From: Apostichopus japonicus
Lineage: Eukaryota; Echinodermata; Holothuroidea; Aspidochirotida; Stichopodidae
Assembly (NCBI RefSeq): GCF_037975245.1
Contig: NC_092573.1
Location: forward strand, 18,362,265 to 18,426,264
Reading direction: 5' to 3'
DNA length: 64,000 nucleotides
In this document: piece by piece, positions 13,601 through 25,950 of the stretch
Numbering within the stretch: the first letter of the stretch is position 1
Layout of the letters: each line of letters opens with the position of its first letter
Notes under the pieces: model-generated
Told to the model about the DNA's origin: nothing
Database searches by the model: none
The model's input: the letters and a program-made list of their open reading frames with translations, nothing else
Made by a program: the position numbers and the translations under genes

Positions 13601-16600
13601 ATCGCATTTTCGATTCCCTAAATGATAAAAAAGCTTATTGAACAAGTGAGCTTATACCCAGGGTATACTCTGTGGTGTTACGCAGCTTGTCCCAATTATT
13701 GTTTTAATTGATTTACGCAATATGAAGGGTGCTGTGAACAAAAACAGTCTCCCTGTCGTTCGATAGCGTAATTCAGTATTGAAATATGGCGTTGATTGGC
13801 CCTTGGGTGAAATTAGCATGTCGTTGCGGGTGAATTTAAAGCTATACGTTGAGTATAACAATAACGTATCAATAATGCATTAACATATATATTATATAAT
13901 AATAATAATAATGAAAAATATGATAATATAATAATGGTAAAAATAATCCTCGCGTTCCGAATCCTTCTGTGACATGCTTAAGTAGCCAACATGCAAGTAG
14001 GAACAATTATGTGCAGCATAAAAGTTGCATTCCCTCTTTTTAACAACACTAGAAGTATACTTTGAAACTTTATTACTATTATACCAGCAGCCTCCATTCC
14101 TTTCTCGAGTTTAATCAATTTTCGTCTTCTGGTATTATATAAGCAAATCATGAAACGAAATGCTGACTGGAAAGTTTACAAACAAGCTTTTGAAAAAAAT
14201 AGCAATGATTAACCAGAAGGGGATTCATCCAAAAGATTTGAGAATACAATTCCTTCGCTCTCCACTAACTTCATGGACTGTTCAGGCCGTGGTTAGTGGG
14301 CTTCCTTATACAGGGAAAAATAATCGATGTTTAAGACAACGGAATGAAGTGTTGCAATATTTGATGGTGGATTTCTTAGTTTGTTCAGTTGAAACGGGTA
14401 TAATGTTTCATTGGAATTGTGGTGAATTCTTGTAAGTTTCGAAAAGATTAAAAGCTTGAGAATTGAAATTGTCTGTACTATGAGATCGATATTGCCCGCA
14501 CAATGCAAGCAACAAACATTTGTCTGGTTTATAAAGAACAAGCTGTAATTAAGAGTATGTATACATTTGTAGTTATCTTCTTAGGTAATGCATTAACCGC
14601 AATAACCATTATTAACTTAGAATTTAAATTCCTCCTCTATTAGTTGCTGCATATAAGAGTAATCAGTTAGGTATATGTAGATCGAAAGAAAAGCTCTGGC
14701 AATTGAATATTGGGCTGGGGAGGAAGAAAACAGTTGAATGTAGATATGCCTTTTCACGATTAAGCTTTAAATAAGTCTCTAAATATAGCATGGCCTGAGA
14801 AACTTATTCGACGTAATCACTGTCTCACCCTTCCTTCCCGTACTTGTTACCCCCGTCCCGTTCTGCCCCCTCCCGCGCCCCTGCCCACCCTCACAACTTA
14901 CTGTACATATACGCGTACATTTGTACACAAAAGTGTGTTTTACATTCAAACTGTGGACCCATTGTTTTGCCATTGTTCAAATCCACGTATTCTAACCTTA
15001 ATACCCCTTAACAATAGAATTCTGCTGAGGACGTGGTGATTCTTTAGAAATCACATCTGAGGACTTGGAATTCTTTGTTCAAGTCCTCGGTCAAAATACA
15101 AAACAGTTGCATGAATACATGCATGCAAGCAGTGAACACTACCACTAAAGCTCTGCACGGTCTAATTCTATTCGAAGAGAAAAGCCTTACTTTCGAAATC
15201 CCATCACACCACACTACTATTTTACTATTTCAGACTAGATATGAAAAAAAATGCCATTTTTTACAGTAAAACAATTTTTGAAAAAAATTTTTTTTTTTAG
15301 AGAAGTCGATCTAAGAAATTCCAGGCTATTATCCAATTGTAACAAACAGTTTGCAACTTTTGTGGTTTTAGCAGAAATATTACGTCACTACATGTTTCCG
15401 AATGAAATTCGTCGTTATATCTCCCCCTGCCCCCCCCCCCCCTCCCCTTTGAAATACAGAACGGTATTATTATCTAGTGCTTTCTTTCATCTTTCGATAT
15501 TAACCACAATTTGTCACCTAAAGTCTCGTTATGCAGATTAAATCTAGAAAAAGTTTATACTACACTGTGAGATATCGTGTATATACGTGATGATAAGATA
15601 CTAACAATGCTCATTAATCTTACAAGATAAACCAACGTTCTCTGTTAAGCATCAATTCTGACAGTTCAAGGAACGAGCAATATATTTTCTGCACAAGTCT
15701 TATAATTCACGTGGCGATAAACGTTAACCTTGTTATTATTATAGTAATCTATATGCTTGTATTTATTACAATTACGTCATTCTTAAAGTACTATCAATTT
15801 GTCCCATAATCTCATTCAAAATCTGTTGAGATTTTTCGCAAAGCTCTAGTTCGTTTCCAAGATATACACATTTGAATTTTAGATAAATCTGGGGGGGGGG
15901 GGAATCGCCCTAGGCCCACAAACCTGTGTGCAGTGTTCTTGAAAAGAATCACATAACGGAAAATTAGGCAGTCACTCCCTGTACATTATCAATATGCATA
16001 ATTAGGTAATGTTTATTCATAAATAAAACTAGAATTGAGAAACGACTTGTCAAATGTTCAATCTTTGATAGGTTTTGATGGGAGTTAGAGCTATTTTCAT
16101 GATTTCTAATGCATATTAGAGTGATTAGTGATTAGGACAATGTTGTTCATATGTGTCCGTAGACCTTTCGTAGGATTGGAAGAGGATTTCTTGCATGAAT
16201 GTTACAACTATCCTACCACATTCTACAATAGCAGATGTACCAAACCAAACCTACCTTCTACATAAGAATCAAGGCAGACGTTAATTATCATAGCTCCTTA
16301 CACGTGACTATGTGCAACCTGCAATTTAATACATAATTCATATGTTAAAGCGATTGTTTGCTTGCAATTGTCATATCTCGCCGTTCCGAATACGATTGAA
16401 CGTAAATTATGTAATGCTAGGCGTATAGTTTAATGCATTGACGTTATAACAGAAATCAAAACTATAGCTTACCACATCCTCATATAGCAGATGTTCAAGA
16501 CCTAGCCGATTTTGTATATAAGACTCCGGCTAAAAGCTGTTTCTTTCATGACTATAGTTCTTTTTTATCACAAGGATAACCACCAGCTAGTTTCTTCATT

Positions 16601-17280
16601 TAGGGTTGTGTATAATATTTCGCAGAGTTCACAGCGATTTTACTGCGCGCGTTATACGGTCGTTGCTAAGTTACGAGAGATGCAGACACGCGGCCGAAGT
16701 CCGTAACTTGCAATGGAAAGTCTTTAAAAAACAGAGCTCGTATACAAGTATAGAACATATTGTCACAAACGTCATTAAATACGCAAAAAGTGATTTGCTT
16801 GTTGCCAGGAAACAGTGAAAAGTGAAGGAATAACACATATTGTAGGAAACATATGATTTATTAACGTAATTAAAATTAGTAATTGTAAATAATATGTTAC
16901 TATAAAAGTGTAATTAAAGCGATGTAGACATATATGGAGGGTTCACACCCACACTATACAAAACTCTTTAAGCATTTTTTTACCAAGCAGCATGACATTT
17001 GTACTACGGCCATTTTCCATTGTCCGATTGAACTGGAAGCAACGAAGCGGTATTAAGGAAGATGGCGGCGTATAGAACTGTCAAATACTTATATGGAAAT
17101 ATCTCGGATATATCCGACAGAATTGATGTAAAAATAATATAAACTGAAGATCATTTTAGTAAGGAACAATATTAAACGGTTTCTATTTTGTCTCACGAAA
17201 ATGATCATTATGTAAGAATTCATCAACCACAAAATGATAAGGAAGAGCAGGTGACCAATTGTAACTATGCATTGTAACTA
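10700..17280. other. Non-coding 5' region of the GPCR gene, no coding gene seen
   Basis: AT-rich with homopolymer runs: C-rich 14846-14893, C-run near 15430, G-run near 15890. Several short open frames (for example 11236-11448, 14160-14435 and 16512-16818) lack recognisable domains. Two GC-richer patches, 11280-11370 and 16620-16710, have some CpGs but no exon I can support. Any upstream non-coding exon or promoter of the GPCR could lie here. Confidence 0.5.
17059..17069 (+). promoter_or_regulatory. YY1-like motif, possible core-promoter element
   Basis: The string AAGATGGCGGC matches the strong YY1 consensus known from vertebrate core promoters. A second YY1-type CCATTTT occurs about 45 bp upstream. 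It lies about 0.68 kb upstream of the splice acceptor before GPCR exon 1, so it could mark the promoter of a non-coding first exon. This is inference from motif and position only. Confidence 0.3.
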
Positions 17281-17290
17281 TACATACATA

Positions 17291-17349
<59 letters not shown>

Positions 17350-17405
17350 ATATATATATATGTAAGTATATATATATATATATGTATATATATATACATA
17401 TATAT

Positions 17406-17468
<63 letters not shown>

Positions 17469-17508
17469 TATATGTATATATATATACATATACATATATA
17501 TGTATATA

Positions 17509-17553
<45 letters not shown>

Positions 17554-17640
17554 GAATTGAATGTGTAGCAAGTGGTATGACAGATATGTAGTAAATATGT
17601 AGTTTACTATATTTATATATATATATATATATGTATATAA
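17281..17640. repeat. (AT)n microsatellite, two blocks
   Basis: Alternating AT with scattered G or C interruptions from 17281 to about 17550, a short unique insert, then a second block at 17607-17640. The Tyr-Ile-rich open frames on both strands are artefacts of the repeat. Confidence 0.92.
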
Positions 17641-17740
17641 ACAATATTCGCAATTATAATTGAGATATCTCAGCGTATATATAATCCCAGGTTATAAATA
17701 TTAATGTTAATTAGATTTCTACATCTTTTCCCATTTCCAG

Positions 17741-17817
17741 GTAAATCAGAATCGTGTTTGTTTTCCTTCTGTAATGCCTAATTTGGAACACTGACAAATA
17801 GAACGTCCGTCTTAACG
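17741..17817 (+). other. Probable 5' UTR segment of GPCR exon 1 with splice acceptor
   Basis: A pyrimidine-rich tract ending TTTTCCCATTTCCAG (17726-17740) looks like a 3' splice site. That would leave 77 bases of 5' UTR before the start codon and imply at least one non-coding exon upstream. The same junction also reads CAG/GTAAAT, a donor-like sequence, so its polarity is not certain without transcript data. Confidence 0.5.
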
Positions 17818-18162
17818 ATGGAGAATATCACCAGCATGACATACAAGGAACTAGGAGGGGGGACTGTAACGACCGATGAAGGAACTGGAATGGAACCAGT
17901 TGATGGTGCAATACCACTTTGGTGGTACGTGGTACCAGTTACTTTTCTGGCAATTGCGTTTGTCGGAACATCGGGAAATTCTCTGGTTCTATTCGTTATC
18001 GCTAAACATAGAGATATGAGAACGGTGACCAATTATTTTGTGGGGAATCTCGCCATCACGGATATTTGTTTCCTTCTAATATGTGATATACCTACGTCAA
18101 TGGTTTTCCTTCAATGGAAGCTAGGAAGTTTTATGTGTAGATTGACGTCTTACATGCAGAGC
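17818..18162 (+). CDS. Kisspeptin/galanin-receptor-like class A GPCR, exon 1 (residues 1-115)
   Basis: First coding exon of a seven-transmembrane G-protein-coupled receptor for a peptide ligand, acting at the plasma membrane. The N-terminus has a glycosylation site (N3-I-T5). TM1 spans about residues 36-62 with GNSLV (N54). MRTVTN at 67-72 is the first intracellular loop. TM2 contains NLAITD with the sodium-site Asp82. WKLGSFMC at 100-107 supplies the WxLG motif and Cys107 of the conserved disulfide. The exon ends exactly in phase 0 at TACATGCAGAGC/GTAAGT. By eye the MRTVTN loop and the VTVQATC sequence across the junction resemble vertebrate kisspeptin receptors (GPR54) more than galanin or allatostatin-A receptors, but the ligand is inferred. 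The ATG is the first in frame after the likely splice acceptor. Confidence 0.93.
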
Positions 18163-19007
18163 GTAAGTTGTTCATCTTCTTTATACATAATTGATAGATT
18201 GATAGAATGATAGATTGATAGATTGGTGGATTGATTGATTGTTCAATTGAATGGATGTATGGACTGAAGGATCGGATTGGTGGATTGATTCATGACATTT
18301 ACGTTACATTCTTGACGTAACCATGCACATATCTATGTTTTGGCTAAAGTAATTACTGTCTTAATCTACATATTTTACCTTATGGATTCTTTTTGTCCTA
18401 ATTTCCTTTCAGCTACTACAAACTTCTCCCGCCCTCCCCCTAAAACCCCCATGCATTTGGATAATAATAATCATAAGTGATGTTCTATGTTTTTCTGGTA
18501 CTTGTGCACATAATTTTATTTCTAATAAAATATGTTCTAAACTTCTTACTTGTAAGATCATTACAATGATGCTTAATATAATATCGCTCAAAATAAGATC
18601 AGAATTGGTCATACCAAAAATATATCACCCTATCTAGAATTTTCGAAGATTTTTTGACTAGTGATTGTTAGATGGATTTGGGTCGAATTTCAACATTTCC
18701 ACTTCAAGAGGTGTTGAGCACAACGGTTCTATTTGAAATGAAATTTCCCTAGACAAGGTAATGATAGCATAGTTTTAAAACTGAAGTAAACTCAACTCCA
18801 AATACTTCATCAAACCTGACATGCCGACATTTCTCGTAGGTTAATTTTCTGCAGGAATGCAGCTACTACTATAGGTGACCTTATAAGGGACGAACTAAGC
18901 TGCGATAAACATGCAAAATGACATAAAAAACAAGCGGGTTGAGTAAAGCAGGATGCAGCGCTGAAAGATTTCGTCCATTTTACGTATTTCGTTCCAATGC
19001 ATGTATG

Positions 19008-19083
19008 CAGGGACGTCGCTAGAGGGGGGGGGGGTGGGGTGTCTCATCCCCCCCCCAATCATCAGGCCTTAGCTACGTCCCTG
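19008..19083. mobile_element. 76-bp hAT-like miniature element with 8-bp TSD
   Basis: Terminal inverted repeats CAGGGACGTCGCTAGAGG and, read inward from the right end, CAGGGACGTAGCTAAGG. It is flanked on both sides by the 8-bp direct repeat CATGTATG (19000-19007 and 19084-19091). An 8-bp target duplication with a CAGGG-type terminus is characteristic of hAT transposons. The interior is a G-run facing a C-run, so almost the whole element can fold into a hairpin. There is no coding capacity, so it must have been mobilised by a transposase elsewhere. Confidence 0.8.
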
Positions 19084-19242
19084 CATGTATGTATGTCATT
19101 CTCAAAGCCGATCACTTAAGTTTCCGTTAAGCAAAAAGCTATGTTATAAACTGTTATAAGTTATTGAACTTTTAGCCTGTGTATAGGCTTTTAGTATAAA
19201 TATAAATAATAAATACGTAATTAATTTTTTAGTGTTGACAAA

Positions 19243-19243
19243 C

Positions 19244-19304
<61 letters not shown>

Positions 19305-19308
19305 TTTA

Positions 19309-19393
<85 letters not shown>

Positions 19394-19402
19394 GTATATA
19401 TA
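19243..19402. repeat. (AT)n microsatellite
   Basis: About 160 bp of nearly pure AT alternation with one AAATATTTATATTT interruption. Confidence 0.95.
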
Positions 19403-20110
19403 ATAGTTATATTGATGCACCTAGGTCAGTATCACTTTTGTTATAATGTTTAGTAGTAGGATACACTAATTGGACATGTTTGTTTTCAAATGTAACTGAC
19501 TTTCTCGAGATATTAAAATAGATGTTGTTTTATTAGCACAACAAACTGTTCATACAATTAGTTTGCATGGCAGGCGATATTTCCATGGAAACAAAATCAG
19601 TTATTTTAAATAGCAATTTAATGGCATGGGCTGACCAATGAGAGCTCCCTGGACTAAAAACATTTCCAATCAATGGATATCCTACGTCATGTTGGCGTTT
19701 TAGTCAGGTAGCGTTTAAAATAGATTGTCGACCAAGGCTTATAGCCAATACAGTGCAGAATTTGGGATTTGTCTGAAGTACTGAAATAACGGTAGGTAGG
19801 TATTATAAAATACTCGACCGATTCAGTAAAGTGTTGATGGCACGCAAGGTAAAAATCAATACCACAATACGGCACAAACACCGTTCTGGTACAGAACAGC
19901 GCATACCCTGATTAATGAGAAATGTGCGTCTAATTATTCTGAAGAATGCAAGCCGAGCCTGCAAGGAATCGAACCAAATCTAGATCGCGTCTGCTTTGCT
20001 GTTGACTGTAAATTCTTCGGCAACACTAGCTGCATGACATAATATGGACAGTCATGTTAAAGACTGACATAGCGCAACAATGTATACAGAGAAGCATTGT
20101 ACATAATATA

Positions 20111-20168
20111 TATAGCTGTACTGTAACATTCAGAACATTTGAATAGTCACTGATGGACAGTAACGCAG

Positions 20169-20242
<74 letters not shown>

Positions 20243-20279
20243 ATTCTATTCAAATTTGTTATGTTACAGTACAGCTATA
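20111..20279. repeat. Inverted repeat enclosing an (AT)n tract
   Basis: TATAGCTGTACTGTAACAT at 20111-20129 is repeated exactly in inverse at 20261-20279. The similarity extends inward imperfectly (ACATTTGAATAG against CTATTCAAATTTGT). The centre is about 70 bp of AT (20170-20239). This may be a foldback element later expanded by microsatellite growth; I see no clear target duplication. Confidence 0.7.
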
Positions 20280-23200
20280 CTGAAAAGTATGCACATATAC
20301 CCACGTATGGCCATTCATCTACTTTGGACGAGTTGCGGTTATTACAAGTAAAGACTAGTATTCAAAGACATAATGTACTTTACTCGAATACTCATCATGA
20401 TTGCTGTGTGTTCTTATAAACAAATCTGAAACAACAAAGGTTGCCTATGATGTACTTAATGCGTGTTTAACCTTGAGATGAAATACACGCTATAATCTTG
20501 CCTTTTAAGATTTATGTTTATTCATTGCCGTGATAGTACATCGTCCATTGTTCAATTCACCTATACAGATAATGTACAGCTGCATGTTTATCAGAACTCA
20601 ATAGCTATCTTCGAATTAGCAATTTTTCACGTTTGCTTTCTTGTGGAGTTGATGAGTTCCCTGGGGCTCCTTTCAACTTGAGACCTTGAAGAAGTTAGCA
20701 ATAAGTTCATCCATCACTCGGTTAAAAGAAGGAATAATAAGTCTTCATATATTATCATATGAAGGATTAGTTATTACTTTACAACGTATATACGTGCAAG
20801 GTTATTGCGCATGTGACAGGCGAGAGTTTACGTTGAGTATTTTAGTCATTATTAACACACGGGACGCATGAGAGAAGACATAAAGAAATTTATAAACTGC
20901 AACCTGACGTCTATGTATTAGAAATCATTCTCTGAGAGTCCTTTCACACTTAGTTCTCAAGCAGGCGATCTGATCCGGATCTGATCTAGATCTGATCCTC
21001 CTCTCGAGATCGATTTTCTAGTGTGACTTGCTTTCGCACTCTGGATCTCGCGCCGAGATGTTAATCCCCCTTTTTAGAGGGGGGGGGGGATCAGATCCGG
21101 AGCTCGAAAGGGAAAATCAGGGGGGTGATAGTTGTGTAGATCACGGTGACCCAAGATCACTGTGACATATGACGTCATGTCCTGTTTATTGCCGCCTGAT
21201 TCTTTGTATCTGTTTGAAATTAGGGTGCATGCAACTAGTAATACACAGGGAAACACCGACGTGACTTAGCTGTGTTCATCGTAACTTCCTGTATGTTGAT
21301 CGCCCGCTCACTGTATGATTGCCCGCGGAGGATCCAATGGGAACGAACATATTCGAATGAAGTGAAATAATGTTGGTTTTGCGTGAACTGATATCATTAT
21401 TACAAGTGGTGAAGCACATTCTGTTAGTACAGTTTTTTTAAATTATCTATTACAAACTGTGTAATAATAACCAGCACGTGGATTACATTTGCAAGAAAGT
21501 GGATGAGCTTCTGTTTTGAAGTTCATAGAACGGGGCATTGCATGTCACAAACTCATAGTTGTTGTTTGCAGAATGAACGTTCCGCGTTCCATACGCATAT
21601 CGGCGGTAGGCTTTAACGGTGTTACGGATCCGAGAGATTACCTTGTTATCTAAAGCCATAAGAGACAATTCAGTTCAGTGGAACATACAAATTTGGTAAA
21701 AAAATACCACTCAACGCCAAAAATCCAAGCTAGCTGTATTGACGGAATCGATACAAACGTAATTAAAGGGTGAAGTTTCTTAAGTTGCTTCCATTCGATC
21801 CCCTACAACAGCCCCAAATTTAATGCGATGGAAGACGAAGAAAAACTATCCACAACAGGATTAAATTGATTTCAAATAATTATTTCTTAGCAGAGTTACG
21901 TTCTTTGTGAATTCTCATCTTGTTGGGATGGATGGCAAACTGTGGTGCACGTGATATGAGAGAATGGATTCAGAAAAGATGATGAAAGTGGCTATACTTG
22001 TGGTGTTTTACCTGTTATTATCACGTACTAACCGAATAAACATATATCGCTTCACTTGACATTCCATGCTTAAGTATATTACCTAAAGGTACAAGAAGTT
22101 CAACATCAATATTAACGTTTTCTAGCATATTATGGGACAATGGCGTGGTTTGGGATGGTAAACTGTAGGTCATGTTATATAAGAGAATGTTTTCAGGAAT
22201 GGCGAAAGCAGCTATTTGTCTTTAACAAAAGACGCAACTATTAATAGGGTGACGACTAATAGATGTTTCCATCAAACTCGTTTCTATCACGTCTCACACG
22301 GCGTTCCATGCTCACGTGAGTGTGCAATTAGTTGATTAACCTGATTACCGATCATTGACATTTCTAGCATATTGTAGACGCCATGTTTGGTGATCTTTGT
22401 ACATGTCTTTGCTCCAGCTGGAGACCTCTCATCTTTACTGTACAATACTACATATCTAGGACTGTTAAACTTGATCCATATGTCTTTGCCGCCTTGTTGG
22501 TTTATAATTGTACACGAGGCCTATAGGATTCGCATACGCTGTAACATGACGTGAGCACACCCTGCCTCTTGTAACTTCAAATGGGATATAATGGTGATTT
22601 TCTCTCGCTTTTGCAGTACATATACACATAATGTGCGAATACCACTTTCGTTATTACTCCAAATACTTTAAAAAAAATATTACTTGTGTGCAGCTACCGT
22701 TCAAAAGCTTTTGAATGAAAACAAAGCATGTACATAACAAAACTGTGTGTGCGTGGGCTCGTGTGCTGTTGTTAAAAAGCATTTTCACTCTTTGCTTATA
22801 TAGTGGTTAATGCTCGTATTGGGCAGTGTACAATCTAATTTCTTAGCATAGAGTATAACCTTGGAAGAAAATACTTCGTCTGGATTATATTTAGATATCC
22901 CCAAATCTAAAAACGAGCCAATTGCGTGACTTCGCTGTCATTGAATTGGAGTCGACACAGAAAGGTCATTTTAAATAATATATAACCATACCAACAGAAA
23001 AAAAAACCTAATTTTGTTGGCTATACTATTGATCTCACCAAACTTACTTTCCATTTATTCCCAACATTTCAGTTGACAAGGAGTTTGAACCTCACAGTCT
23101 TTCTTTCTATTCTTCTTTCTTATTTTTGCCTTTTTTGTTCGAGTGACCAGTGATTAAAAATAGTTAGTAGAACAAAAATGACACTCACGTAAAATCAATT

Positions 23201-23807
23201 TCTAAGCGTCGGTTTTTTATGAGCCTTTTATTCTCATCGCTGTTTCACAGAAACAAAGATGAAAGAAGCAAGAACTATAAGCTGATTTGTTACCATGGTA
23301 ACGTTTAGAAACGTCTCCCCCAATTTGGGCATGACATTCTACACATATTTGAACGAGTTCTCAGAGTAGATCTTGCAGAATCAGGCGTATTCATCAAAAT
23401 AATAGAGCATATGAATTTTGGTTTAAAAAAATTCAGTTCTTAAAGTTTGTACTAATGCAATACTTATGTGGGTCCAAATTATCCACATCCTCGGTTGCAA
23501 TTATTCACAGAAAATGTTATTTCTTTGTGTTGTATATATGCAAATGAAGTATATTGTTTTAATTATGCTAATTGTCTTTCTATCGGATACATCCTTACAA
23601 CTTACTTTGATAATAAGGTGTCAAGTGAAAAGTGTAATTATAAATCAAACGTTCACCAACCATGGTTACATGTGAGTTGTTTTGTAATGAGACATGTACA
23701 TTAGAAGGGGACATTATCATTATCGAAATTTGATGTCTTTTTTGGCCCTCTTTTTCTGACTTCATTACGACAGGACACCTTGTTTAAATTCGAATTTCAA
23801 CAGAGCA

Positions 23808-23995
23808 CGTGATGATGATGATGGTGATGGTGATGGTGATGGTGATGATTATGATGATGATGATGGTGATGGTGATGGTGATGATGGTGGTGATGATGAT
23901 GGTGATGGTGATGGTGATGGTGATGGTGATTGTGATGGTGATGGTGATGGTGATGATGGTGGTGGTGTTGGTGGTGACGATGACGATGACGATTT
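23808..23995. repeat. (GATGGT)n / (GAT)n microsatellite
   Basis: About 190 bp of GAT/GGT triplets. Because the period is three, it stays open on both strands as Met/Val and poly-His peptides; these are artefacts, with no start context or neighbouring exon. Confidence 0.93.
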
Positions 23996-25050
23996 CTTTT
24001 TATTTTCTTTAGAAACAAAACTTTTTTTCAGCTGCTCCTTCGTTTGATATACTTACAGTTGTTAATACACAACAGAATATTTCACATAAGACAGGGCTAT
24101 ATCATAATCGACAAAAAAAAAAGTTGAAGTTTTAGAAAGTGAGCTATAACTTTTTGAAGTCAAACTTCAACTTAACCGCATCCTGTGGGACTATTCAGGA
24201 TTCCTAATACAATGTTATTATCCTCAAAAAATATCTCGAAAAACGAAAGCAAACGTTTGAAAACCACTTGGAAATGCGTGCAATTGTTGCCCCCTTCAGG
24301 GACCCGTCTGGTTCTCTATAACTTCATTAACCACGAACGGTTTGTTTCCTGCGGTAGTTTAGCAGACGACACCCAGTCGCTGATTTCAAGTACCTAAGAA
24401 CAAGCTTGAGCCACGTCACTGTTAATTCTCCTTTCATGATTCAACGTCCCTAGTAACTCAATTAAGGCAGAAATGATGTAGGGTTAGTCACCAGTCAAAG
24501 CCAAGATATGGAACATGATCTTGGCTGAAAGCATATAACGTGACAAAGACTTCCTCCAGATTATGGGACTTGAAATATTTGGCATCTACACATACAGGCC
24601 TACATATAAACGACTGCAGAACCTCGTTATATAACCAATCTCTTTTTTTTATATAGTATTTCAAGTATAGTATTTCATGACTTATTGCAATCAATAAAAA
24701 TGTAATCAATAAAAATTGGGCAATATTTTTTTGTACAAAGAGAGTCGTATTCTGTTAATAGTATATTCTAAGAATAGCCATGAACTCACGAAAGTAAGGT
24801 GGGTCAAGGAAAGAGTGTAAGGAGAGAATATTTTCTCTTTTCGGTACCTCTGTTTAAGAATGGCCTTAAGAGGAATTTTTCCAAGCATGTCATAAAAGGT
24901 ATGAACTTTTCTTTTGTCATCGTAGTATGTTATATAAAGGCATACCAAAAATGAATTAATGTATATGCTGTATGATTGGCTATATCCCATAGAAGTAATA
25001 TTCCTTTGGTTTAGTTTTGATATATATTTTTGTATGTAAAGATTTTAATA

Positions 25051-25066
25051 TATATATATATATGTT

Positions 25067-25099
<33 letters not shown>

Positions 25100-25114
25100 T
25101 AATATAAATATGTA
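25051..25114. repeat. (AT)n microsatellite
   Basis: Short, interrupted AT alternation. Confidence 0.85.
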
Positions 25115-25884
25115 TGTATTGGGGGTGGGGTCATATTACAATTGCTTTTGTTGACATCTTCTAGACTGAGACATGAAATATAGCTATCGGAAAGATCGTT
25201 AAGTCGTTTTAATACAATCTTATACGCTATGTCTTATACTGTACGAGAGAAAAAAATTATTCTCGAAAGACATACAAAACTTTTCGACATTAAAATGTAA
25301 CATTTGTGTCTCATAACCTTGTGCAAAAAATGATTTGAAAGCATACCTGGATGTAAATTGTGATAACTGATCAAGGTTATCCTCAAAACTGCGGTATCCA
25401 TGAGTGATTTATGACTAATAAATGAACACACGGAACGCGGTTTTGGGATCATTAAAGTTTTTCTTTTTAATTTGCCAGACGATTTTTACATAAATGACTG
25501 CAATGATATACGAATTCTCACTCTCAGGTGATTACTTCAGCGGTTCATTATCGCAAAAGGTAATTAATTAAAGAAAAATCTCCGAATAAACTTATTCTTA
25601 ATTAATTTCATCTTTTTGCATCACATGTAACCATTATAATCTTTCTTCCACTCTCCATCGGTGGGGAGTGTGGTTAACTTAGAGAAAATATTCAAATTCG
25701 AAAAATTGGGTATATTCGTTATATCAACCTGACTCATCGTTTGCGACACCTATTACGCGAGTTATTTCTATAAGCTTTAATTCACACAATGAAGCGCTTG
25801 AGTAGAAAATAAGACATTAACGGATACATATTGAATGAAATATGTGTCGTGACACGATCTATTTTACGGAACTTTGAAAATCAG

Positions 25885-25950
25885 CAAAGTTCGAATCTAG
25901 TGACCACAGAGTTACAAACCCTGCACTCTGCCAACTGAGCTATCCATCCC
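25885..25950 (-). repeat. tRNA-derived sequence (SINE head or tRNA pseudogene)
   Basis: On the minus strand GGATAGCTCAGTTGGCAGAG (ending at 25925) is a clear pol III A box and D-arm. It is followed by an anticodon-loop-like TTTGTAA (TGT, threonine-like) and a degenerate B box GATTCGAACTT near 25887-25897. The T-arm stem does not pair well, so this is not a functional tRNA. Confidence 0.6.

Noticed and set aside
15885-15935. Degraded hAT end (G-run followed by CCTGTGTGCAGTG)
   Set aside because: No matching inverted end or 8-bp duplication was found nearby.
17265-17653. Long Tyr/Ile-rich open frames on both strands, also at 19.2, 20.2, 28.1, 29.1, 42.7 and 56.8 kb
   Set aside because: Direct translations of (AT)n repeats, open in both directions.
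23797-24018. Poly-histidine protein on the minus strand
   Set aside because: Translation of a GAT/GGT triplet microsatellite with no supporting exon context.
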